From NCBI GenBank assembly GCA_029880385.1, contig JAOUOM010000053.1:1-8483 (forward strand): 8,483 bases of DNA, read 5' to 3'. The position numbers and the translations under genes are program-made. The DNA is from Cyclobacteriaceae bacterium (GTDB taxonomy: Bacteria; Bacteroidota; Bacteroidia; Cytophagales; Cyclobacteriaceae). Positions 1 through 5,935 of this stretch are shown one piece after another. The notes beneath the pieces were generated by a model that was given only the letters and a program-made list of their open reading frames with translations, had not been told where the DNA came from and did no database searches. Each line of letters opens with the position of its first letter. The first letter of the stretch is position 1.

Positions 1-1
1 G

Positions 2-301
2 CGATGGCTCCCTTCCCGCGCATATGACAATGGCGTGTATTATGTGTACGCTAACCCAATCGGCTATGATGGCAGCCATCTTAAAAATGGCAATTCCATG
101 ATACTGGATCCCTATGGCAACATCGTTACCGAAATACGATCCTTTGAAAATGACATTTGCGTAGCAACACTGACCGCCGACAAACTCACACTGGCTGGCG
201 GCTACCGCTATCGCAATGCCAGAAGACCCGAACTATACCGTGACATCCTGGGCAAGGAACACACAGCCGAAACCCACCCCGTCTGGCTCGACAAAAAATA
301 G
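2..301 (+). CDS. Carbon-nitrogen hydrolase (nitrilase superfamily), C-terminal part
   Basis: Only the last ~99 codons are in the window; the frame is open from base 2 and the real start lies upstream. The translation begins RWLPSRAYDN, continues through VYYVYANPIGYDG, and then NGNSMILDPYGNIVTE. This is the typical C-terminal portion of nitrilase-superfamily amidases: the R-x-x-D/E-N-x-x-Y segment after the catalytic cysteine, then the N-x-x-x-x-x-D-P-x-G strand with its turn. The Glu, Lys and Cys of the catalytic triad would be upstream and cannot be checked. The family hydrolyses C-N bonds in amides, carbamoyl compounds or nitriles; the substrate cannot be told from this end. It ends with TAG and is convergent with the permease gene. 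A GTG at 35 is not a credible start because the family homology continues upstream of it. Confidence 0.85.
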   Translation, partial: RWLPSRAYDNGVYYVYANPIGYDGSHLKNGNSMILDPYGNIVTEIRSFENDICVATLTADKLTLAGGYRYRNARRPELYRDILGKEHTAETHPVWLDKK

Positions 302-312
302 GATATCCCACT

Positions 313-351
313 GGGCCGAAAAAGCGGCCCCGAAAGGACTGCTTTTTGCAG
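313..351. terminator. Two small hairpins between convergent genes, possible bidirectional terminator
   Basis: GGGCCG (313-318) pairs perfectly with CGGCCC (325-330) across a 6-base loop of AAAAAG. A second hairpin follows: CTGC (339-342), TTTTT loop, GCAG (348-351). They sit in the 60-bp gap between the ends of the hydrolase (plus strand) and the permease (minus strand), where a shared terminator would be expected. Neither stem is followed by a proper T-tract on either strand, so this is a structural candidate only. Confidence 0.35.
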
Positions 352-361
352 ATGAGTTCGA

Positions 362-2797
362 TCATTCATTTTTGAGGGAATTGACCGGGTTACTCCTCGC
401 TGCCCGATAGGATTGAAACCCCATGGTAGACCAGGCGATCAAAAAGGCAGCCATACCGGCAAAGACAAAATGAAATGGATTGTTAATGTCTATCCGGTAT
501 ACAAAATCATTCAGCCATTCACGCATGGCAAAATAGGAAATGAAGGAACCCAGCACAAAGGAAACCGCCACCAGTTTCAGGAATTCACGGCTCAGCAAGA
601 GAATGATCTGCCCAATGGAAGCTCCCAATACTTTGCGAATGCCAATTTCCTTGATTTTTTGTTCGGCGGTAAATGCGGCCAGACCGTACAGGCCCAGGCA
701 GGCAATGAAAATAGCCAGCAGTGAAAATAGGGTAGCGATCTTTCCGTCACGTTGCTCCTTGTCATACATATTGGCAAACCGTTCATCGAGGAAGGAATAG
801 GCAAAGGGCAACCCGGGGGCAAATTCGTCCCACAAATCCCGCAGGTGGGCAATCGATCCCTGGGTGTCATCGGGTGCCAGCTTGAAGGAAATAAATCCCC
901 TGCTTTGTCCCAGCAATAAAATAATGGGTTCGATGGACGTACGCATGGTGGAGAAATGAAAGTCCTTTATCACGCCGATAATCTTGTAGGCCTCGGATAC
1001 GGGCTCATTGTCATCCCCCCCGTAGGTAACCATGTATTCCCCCAACGGACTGGTCAATCCCAGGTGCCGGGCTGCCGCTTCATTGATCAGTATCGAAGTG
1101 CTGTCGCTGGGCGATTCGTGCGAAAAATTGCGCCCTTCGGCTATTTCCATTCCCAAAGTCTCCATGTAATCATGATCGATATAATAATTGTGCAAGACAT
1201 AACTATCGCCACTGCCAGCCGTCTTGCCCTTAAACCACAATCGATTGTTGTTGGTCGTATTGACAGGCAAAAAGCTCGAGATAGTCCCTCTTTTTATGTG
1301 GGAATTGCGCATCGCCTCTGTTTTGAAAGCTTCCAGCCGGTCACCAATCAGCCAGGCATCATGCAGCATGATCACCTGCTCTTTGTCATACCCCAGTTTT
1401 TTGTTCTGGATAAAATTGAGTTGATGATAGACAATGACAGTCCCCACCATCATCACGATGGAAACGGTAAATTGCAATATGACCAGCATGCCCCTGATAC
1501 GACCACTTTTCATCCCCAGGTTCAGCTTTCCCTTTAACACCTCCACAGGACGAAATGATGAAAGGTAAAATGCCGGGTAGCTACCTGCCAAAAATCCCAC
1601 AACCACCAAGACACCCGCACCGATCCCCAAAAACAGTGGACTAAACAATGACCGAATGTCTATACTTTTCTCTGCCAGGCTATTGAAATCCGGAAGGAGC
1701 AAAAAGGTAGCAGCATAAGCAATCATGATCGAAACAAGTGTGATCAGGAATGCCTCCGATAAAAATTGAAAAATCAAATGCTGTTTGTATGCCCCCAATA
1801 CTTTGCGGACACCCACTTCTTTGGATCGGTTGGCCGAGCGGGCCGTCGACAGGTTCATGAAATTGATACAGGCCAGTATCAGGATAAACAATGCAATGGC
1901 CGAAAAGATGTAGACATAGGTAATGTCACCGTTTTGCTCCAGTTCGCCCAGTTTGTCAGCATAAAGGTGAATGTCTTTCATAGGCACCAGGAAAAAACCC
2001 GCTTTATTTCCTGACGCTGCAAAATCCTCCAGGCTCTGTCCCATAAACTGCTCCACTTCAGGCCCTATGTACTTCTCAATCAGTGCGGGAAATTTTGCCT
2101 CCAGTGTATCGGGACTTGCTCCCCTGGCCAGTTTTAGGTAGGTATTGAAATTAAAACTCAGCCATACTTTGGATTTGGCTTCTTCACGCCCCTCCATGGA
2201 AAGCATCATGTCATAATGAAAATGCATATTGGAAGGCATATCTTCATAAATGCCCGTTACCTCGTAATCCGTCTTATTGTCGAGGACCACCACTTCCCCA
2301 ATCGGTTCATCATGGCCAAAAATCTTTTGTGCAGTCGTGCGGTTCATGACCAACGTATTGGGTCGATCCAGTGCCGTGGAAGGATCCCCTTTTACCAGTC
2401 GTATATCAAAAAATTCAAAAAAATTCTTGTCAGCATAGACCACACGTTCTTCCTTGAACGTAATGTCTTTTTGCTTTCGCTTCACCAGCCAGTCGCCCGT
2501 CTGCCTCATGCGTGTGGCATCTTCCACCTCAGGAAAATCAGCAAGCATCGTGGCAGCCGTAGGAGCACTTGCCAGTGCAGTGACAAACACATTGCCATTG
2601 ATTGCCCCTTCAAAGTCCATCCGGTAAACTTGATCCACGTCATGTTGAAAATCGTCATAGCTCAGTTCATCGATGACAAAAAGGGAAATAAACAAAAAAC
2701 ACGTGAGCCCTATCGATAAACCCAATATATTGATGAGGGAGTAAAATTTGTGCTTGGTCAGATTGCGAACCGCCACACTGATGTAATTACGGACCAT
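362..2797 (-). CDS. Tandem FtsX/MacB-type ABC transporter permease
   Basis: An inner-membrane permease of 811 residues with a duplicated FtsX plan. Counting from the chosen ATG: membrane helix 1 near 22-42, a MacB-type periplasmic core domain near 45-285, three FtsX helices near 295-315, 345-370 and 385-415, then helix 5 near 437-457, a second periplasmic domain near 470-675, and three last helices near 687-710, 735-760 and 777-797. The two cytoplasmic motifs EVGVRKVLGA (near 327-336) and EIGIRKVLGA (near 717-726) are the coupling segments that contact the ABC ATPase. Such proteins work with a MacB-like ATPase in exporting peptides or lipoproteins or in mechanotransmission, but no ATPase gene is present here, so the substrate is unknown. 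I chose the ATG at 2797 because the family usually begins with M-(V/I/L)-R-N-Y about 20 residues before helix 1; a TTG at 2860 in the same frame would add 21 unremarkable residues. The gene ends with TGA at 362-364. Confidence 0.9.
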   Translation of the reverse strand: MVRNYISVAVRNLTKHKFYSLINILGLSIGLTCFLFISLFVIDELSYDDFQHDVDQVYRMDFEGAINGNVFVTALASAPTAATMLADFPEVEDATRMRQTGDWLVKRKQKDITFKEERVVYADKNFFEFFDIRLVKGDPSTALDRPNTLVMNRTTAQKIFGHDEPIGEVVVLDNKTDYEVTGIYEDMPSNMHFHYDMMLSMEGREEAKSKVWLSFNFNTYLKLARGASPDTLEAKFPALIEKYIGPEVEQFMGQSLEDFAASGNKAGFFLVPMKDIHLYADKLGELEQNGDITYVYIFSAIALFILILACINFMNLSTARSANRSKEVGVRKVLGAYKQHLIFQFLSEAFLITLVSIMIAYAATFLLLPDFNSLAEKSIDIRSLFSPLFLGIGAGVLVVVGFLAGSYPAFYLSSFRPVEVLKGKLNLGMKSGRIRGMLVILQFTVSIVMMVGTVIVYHQLNFIQNKKLGYDKEQVIMLHDAWLIGDRLEAFKTEAMRNSHIKRGTISSFLPVNTTNNNRLWFKGKTAGSGDSYVLHNYYIDHDYMETLGMEIAEGRNFSHESPSDSTSILINEAAARHLGLTSPLGEYMVTYGGDDNEPVSEAYKIIGVIKDFHFSTMRTSIEPIILLLGQSRGFISFKLAPDDTQGSIAHLRDLWDEFAPGLPFAYSFLDERFANMYDKEQRDGKIATLFSLLAIFIACLGLYGLAAFTAEQKIKEIGIRKVLGASIGQIILLLSREFLKLVAVSFVLGSFISYFAMREWLNDFVYRIDINNPFHFVFAGMAAFLIAWSTMGFQSYRAARSNPVNSLKNE

Positions 2798-3020
2798 GAG
2801 ATACTGTTTTTTTACTGTTTGAAGAGAAGGATGCCTGTGAAAAACAAAATGTTGCTTCAAAACATCATTTTTATTTATATGTATTAAATGGTATTAGGTA
2901 ATGCAAGGTTGCAGTTTGCCTGTTTTATTTTCCTGTATCACATTCTTTTTCCGTTTTTGTCCAATAAAATACCTCCCATGCACCATTCGGCTCTTTCCTC
3001 ATCCATTAAAACCATCCCCA

Positions 3021-3051
3021 TTTGCTCCTAAAGAAAAAAACCATTCCTTTG
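3021..3051 (+). promoter_or_regulatory. Candidate Bacteroidota sigma-ABfr promoter for the plus-strand genes
   Basis: TTTG at 3021-3024 is followed after 19 bp by TTCCTTTG at 3044-3051. The known Bacteroides consensus is TTTG, 19-21 bp, TAnnTTTG; only one of the six specified bases of the downstream element differs. Transcription would begin roughly at 3056-3060, giving a leader of about 15 bases before the ATG at 3074. The match is by eye in an A/T-rich stretch. Confidence 0.45.
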
Positions 3052-3073
3052 AGGTGCTTATATCCATTGGAAA

Positions 3074-3604
3074 ATGAAAACACTGCTGACCATCCCATTC
3101 CTTTACCTGGGTTTTGCCCTGCATGCACAAAATGAATCCAGCCCGCTCGTGCCTGATTTTGGCAAAATATGGGATCTGGAAAATGTCGTAAAACCCGATC
3201 CTTCCAAAACCTACAAGATCGTCATCGACCTGAAAACGCCTATCACAAGTCCCGGCGAAATAAACGAAGGACTCGACAATGTGGCACGTTTGCTCAACCT
3301 CCATGCGACCGGGGGCATCCCGAAAGAAAATCTGTCCGTAGCCGTCGTAATCCATGGCGGGGCTACGTCCATTGCCCTTGACAACATCGGCTACCAGGCA
3401 AAACATACGAAGACAAACCCCAACCTGGAACTTATCCGGCAGCTTCGTGAAGCCGGAGTAGAGCTGTTCGTATGTGGCCAATCGCTCACCGCCCGGAAGC
3501 ACCCCTTTGGACAAGTAAACCCAGAAATAAAAATTGGCCTTTCCATGCTCACGGTAGTCACCGAAAAAATGATGGATGGCTATGCCCTGATGGTTTTTAA
3601 TTAA
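3074..3604 (+). CDS. Exported DsrE/DsrF-like family protein
   Basis: A 176-residue protein. The N-terminus MKTLLTIPFLYLGFALHA is a clear signal peptide, with likely cleavage after Ala18 before Gln19, a common Bacteroidota pattern. The mature part from about residue 45 to the end has the DsrE/F fold: strand YKIVIDL (47-53), a helix with EGLDNVARLLNLH, strand LSVAVVIHG (87-95), the helix LELIRQLREAGVELFVCGQSL, and a C-terminal helix-strand ending YALMVF. Cys134 in FVCGQ occupies the position where sulfur-carrier members of this family hold their reactive cysteine. Cytoplasmic DsrE and TusD proteins relay persulfide sulfur; exported single-cysteine relatives are common in Bacteroidota, but I know of no settled function for them. 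It is the first gene after the candidate promoter and lies 31 bp before the amidohydrolase, so the two are probably cotranscribed. Family call firm, role unknown. Confidence 0.8.
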   Translation: MKTLLTIPFLYLGFALHAQNESSPLVPDFGKIWDLENVVKPDPSKTYKIVIDLKTPITSPGEINEGLDNVARLLNLHATGGIPKENLSVAVVIHGGATSIALDNIGYQAKHTKTNPNLELIRQLREAGVELFVCGQSLTARKHPFGQVNPEIKIGLSMLTVVTEKMMDGYALMVFN

Positions 3605-3635
3605 TTTGTGAACTCATAAAACTACACAAACCCCT

Positions 3636-4940
3636 ATGCGACACATCCTTCCATCCACATTTGTACTGCTCCTGCTGTCATCGTTTGCCTTGATCAAACC
3701 ACCCAAAATGGCACAAATCCTGGCTGACGACATGGACTTTTTGGTCGAGTTCTACAAAACCCGGCACCAGAACCCGGAAATTTCGCTCGAAGAAAAAAAC
3801 ACAGCCGGTGCACTGGCCCGTGAGCTCAAAAGCATCGGGTATGACGTGACCGAAAATGTGGGCGGATACGGCATTGTCGCCATACTTAGGAACGGCAAAG
3901 GCCCGCAGATCCTTTACCGGACTGATATGGATGCTCTTCCCATGGCAGAAAAAACCGGTTTGGACTATAGGAGCCTCGTTACTACCGAGTACAATGGCTC
4001 TACAGTCGGCACCATGCATTCCTGCGGGCACGACATGCACATGACCACCCTGCTGGGCACCGCACGGGTCATGGCCAAAATCAAAGACCAGTGGAAAGGC
4101 ACCCTTATGCTCATCGGACAGCCTGCCGAAGAAATTGGGGCCGGAGCCAAAATGATGCTCGATGCAGGCCTTTATCAGAAATTTGGTGTACCTGACGTTG
4201 GGGTGGGTTTGCATTGCAACCCATCCATCCCTGCCGGCCAGATTGGGGTAGCCGAGGGTTTTACCATGGCAACTACCGAAAGCATCGACATCAGGGTATT
4301 CGGAGTAGGGGCTCATGGTGCTACGCCTCATATGTCCATCGACCCGGTAGTGATGGCCAGCATGATTGTGATGGAGCTCCAAACCATCGTGAGCCGTAGC
4401 ATCAAGCCGATTGACGATGCTGTCATCACTGTTGGTGCGATCAAAGGCGGGACCAAGCACAACATCATCCCCGACGAAGTTACCCTGCAACTTTCCGTGC
4501 GCACGTACACACAGGAAGTTCGAGCCCTCGTTCACCGCCGAATCCGGGAAATCACTCGGGGGGTGGCCATAGCGGCTGGTTTGCCCGAAGATAAAATGCC
4601 CGAAGTGATTATCCCAGACGTTTACACTCCGGCCAATTACAATTATCCCGAAATGGTAGCCAAACTAAAATCCTCGGCTTCCAGGGCAATCGGAAGCCAA
4701 AACGTGGTGTATGCGGAACCTCAGATGGTAGGAGAGGATTTTTCACGGTATGGACAGACCGAGCACAAAGTACCAACCGTCCTGTTTTGGTTGGGAACGG
4801 TAACGGACGAAAAAATAAAGGCAAACGACCTGCCGGGCCTGCACTCACCCTATTATTTCCCGGAACCACAACAATCCATAGAAACCGGTGTGACCGTGAT
4901 GACAACCCTGCTCACCGACCTGTTTGCCGAAGGAAAATAA
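3636..4940 (+). CDS. M20D-type metallo-amidohydrolase with hydrophobic N-terminus
   Basis: A 434-residue member of peptidase family M20, subfamily D (hippurate hydrolase, IAA-amino acid hydrolase and N-acyl amino acid amidohydrolase relatives). By analogy with plant ILL2, the metal ligands are Cys130 and His132 in SCGHDMH, Glu166 in PAEE (Glu165 as the general base), His193 in LHCNP and His403 in GLHSPYY. All are present, so it should be active. The lid/dimerisation domain spans about 212-325, with GAHGATPH (225-232) and GGTKHNIIP (271-279); MVGEDFS (364-370) is the usual C-terminal motif. Residues 5-20 are strongly hydrophobic, suggesting export or membrane anchoring, but there is no lipobox and no clear A-x-A cleavage site; an internal Met25 could give a soluble form. 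The reaction is expected to be hydrolysis of an N-acyl amino acid or similar amide; the substrate is unknown. It follows the DsrE gene by 31 bp. Confidence 0.88.
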   Translation: MRHILPSTFVLLLLSSFALIKPPKMAQILADDMDFLVEFYKTRHQNPEISLEEKNTAGALARELKSIGYDVTENVGGYGIVAILRNGKGPQILYRTDMDALPMAEKTGLDYRSLVTTEYNGSTVGTMHSCGHDMHMTTLLGTARVMAKIKDQWKGTLMLIGQPAEEIGAGAKMMLDAGLYQKFGVPDVGVGLHCNPSIPAGQIGVAEGFTMATTESIDIRVFGVGAHGATPHMSIDPVVMASMIVMELQTIVSRSIKPIDDAVITVGAIKGGTKHNIIPDEVTLQLSVRTYTQEVRALVHRRIREITRGVAIAAGLPEDKMPEVIIPDVYTPANYNYPEMVAKLKSSASRAIGSQNVVYAEPQMVGEDFSRYGQTEHKVPTVLFWLGTVTDEKIKANDLPGLHSPYYFPEPQQSIETGVTVMTTLLTDLFAEGK

Positions 4941-4970
4941 GGGAAGCATAGCAGCCAAACCGGGCAGGCC

Positions 4971-5150
4971 ATGCGGCAGGTAAAAAAACACATACCACTC
5001 ACTACCTTCTTGTGGTTATCCCCACTGATATGCCTACATATGCCGAAAAAAAAACTAGCCGGGGAAATTCCCCCGGTTTGTGCGGAATTGGGCATGGATT
5101 GGGATAGTTTTATCCCCAAAAAACAGCCATCCATCAGAACCGTATGCTGA
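4971..5150 (+). CDS. Possible small protein of 59 residues overlapping the SDR start
   Basis: ATG at 4971 opens a frame of 59 codons ending in TGA at 5148-5150. This overlaps the SDR start as ATGCTGA, an arrangement typical of translationally coupled genes. The product begins with a basic stretch (MRQVKKH) and a hydrophobic stretch (about residues 8-22), followed by a polar tail with three Lys at 26-28 and Cys at 37 and 59, so it could be a small membrane or exported peptide. I recognise no family. Against it: the region also contains two hairpins that could explain it as noncoding, and a frame this short can be open by chance. An in-frame ATG at 5040 would give a 36-residue form without the hydrophobic part. 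Confidence 0.3.
   Translation: MRQVKKHIPLTTFLWLSPLICLHMPKKKLAGEIPPVCAELGMDWDSFIPKKQPSIRTVC
5046..5076 (-). terminator. GC hairpin with T-tract on the minus strand
   Basis: CCGGGG (5059-5064) pairs perfectly with CCCCGG (5071-5076) across AAATTC. On the minus strand the hairpin is followed, after CTAG, by nine T residues (complement of A at 5046-5054), which resembles an intrinsic terminator for leftward transcription. On the plus strand only a weak TTTG follows. No leftward gene lies nearby, so it may block antisense transcription, act on the plus-strand message, or be chance. The inner GGGGAAATTCCCC (5061-5073) is also a near-perfect DNA palindrome and could be a protein-binding site. Confidence 0.3.
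5101..5116 (+). repeat. Inverted repeat GGGATA-GTTT-TATCCC upstream of the SDR gene
   Basis: A perfect 6-bp inverted repeat with a 4-base spacer, centred about 35 bp before the SDR start. It overlaps TAGTTTTA (5105-5112), which differs by one base from the TAnnTTTG promoter element; the nearest TTTG upstream (5077-5080) is 24 bp away, longer than the usual 19-21. It could be an operator on a weak internal promoter or an mRNA hairpin affecting SDR translation. Confidence 0.3.
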
Positions 5151-5935
5151 CAAATAAAAAACTAATCGTGGTAGGTGGCACAACCGGACTGGGATTATCG
5201 GCAGCCCGGGCATTTCTGGCCCACGGGGCTCTCGTGACCGTCATCGGCCGCAACAGCGACAGCTGCCACCAGGCCCGTGAAGCCCTGGGATCTACGGCCC
5301 TGGTAATCCAGGGTGATGCCACGCATGAAGACACCGTACCCCGGGCCATCCAACAGACCGTTGCCTTGTTTGGTGGATTTGATGGATTGTATCATGTGGC
5401 AGGTGGCAGTGGACGAAAAATGGGTGACGGCCCCTTACACGAATTGACGCTGGAAGGATGGAACAAAACCATGGAACTCAACCTTACCTCCCTTATGCTA
5501 TCAAACCAGGCCGCCGTGCGGGCATTTTTGGAAACGGGACATCCCGGTGTAATCCTCAACATGAGTTCGGTGCTGGGCTTTTCCCCGTCGGTAAAGTATT
5601 TTTCCACACATGCCTATGCCACAGCCAAAGCTGCCATTATCGGCTTCAGCAAGTCCTTGGCTGCCTATTACGCAACCCATAACATACGGGTGAACGTCGT
5701 GGCTCCCGCCCTGGTTGAGACCCCCATGGCACAGCGTGCAGCCACTGATCCGCAGATTTTACAATTTATCCAGACCAAACAGCCCCTGGATGGCGGACGA
5801 ATCGGGCACCCGGCTGATCTGGACGGGGCCGCCTGCTACCTGATGTCGGACATGGCCGCCTTTGTGACTGGCCAGGTACTTGCGATCGATGGTGGCTGGA
5901 GTAGCACCGAGGGTCAATTTCCCCTGCAATCATGA
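5144..5935 (+). CDS. Short-chain dehydrogenase/reductase (classical SDR)
   Basis: A 263-residue NAD(P)-dependent oxidoreductase of the classical SDR type (usual length about 250). The cofactor loop is GGTTGLG (11-17), followed by VIGRN (33-37); an Arg after the second strand often goes with NADP(H), but this is only suggestive. HVAGG (84-88) corresponds to NNAG, with the two Asn replaced by His-Val. Asn113 (ELNLTS), Ser141/142 (NMSSVLG), Tyr158 and Lys162 (YATAK) complete the catalytic set. NVVAPALVETPM (184-195) and the C-terminal GQVLAIDGGWS are typical. The substrate, probably an alcohol, ketone or sugar, cannot be deduced. It is cytoplasmic, with no signal peptide. Its TGA overlaps the ROK kinase ATG by four bases, so the two are almost certainly cotranscribed and coupled. 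It is the first clearly annotatable gene of the sugar-type cluster. Confidence 0.9.
   Translation: MLTNKKLIVVGGTTGLGLSAARAFLAHGALVTVIGRNSDSCHQAREALGSTALVIQGDATHEDTVPRAIQQTVALFGGFDGLYHVAGGSGRKMGDGPLHELTLEGWNKTMELNLTSLMLSNQAAVRAFLETGHPGVILNMSSVLGFSPSVKYFSTHAYATAKAAIIGFSKSLAAYYATHNIRVNVVAPALVETPMAQRAATDPQILQFIQTKQPLDGGRIGHPADLDGAACYLMSDMAAFVTGQVLAIDGGWSSTEGQFPLQS

Noticed and set aside
956..1537. Plus-strand frame of 193 codons inside the permease gene
   Set aside because: Antisense to a clear FtsX-type permease with conserved motifs over this stretch; no recognisable domain of its own.
2216..2719. Plus-strand frame of 167 codons inside the permease gene
   Set aside because: Antisense to the first periplasmic domain of the permease, with no supporting motif.
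2858..2888. Possible minus-strand promoter for the permease (TTTA, 19 bp, ATGTTTTG)
   Set aside because: The TA of the -7 element is missing and the -33 element has one mismatch; too weak to list in an A/T-rich stretch.
2999..3514. Minus-strand frame of 171 codons over the DsrE gene
   Set aside because: The plus-strand frame has a signal peptide and DsrE fold pattern; the minus frame has none and would cover the candidate promoter.
3678..4535. Open minus-strand frame of 285 codons inside the amidohydrolase gene
   Set aside because: It is antisense to a gene with a full set of M20 motifs, and its translation shows no family features; a shadow of codon bias.
5144..5935. SDR as 3-oxoacyl-ACP reductase FabG
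   Set aside because: The catalytic residues fit any classical SDR; the NNAG motif is changed to HVAGG and the context is sugar-like, so a FabG name is not justified.
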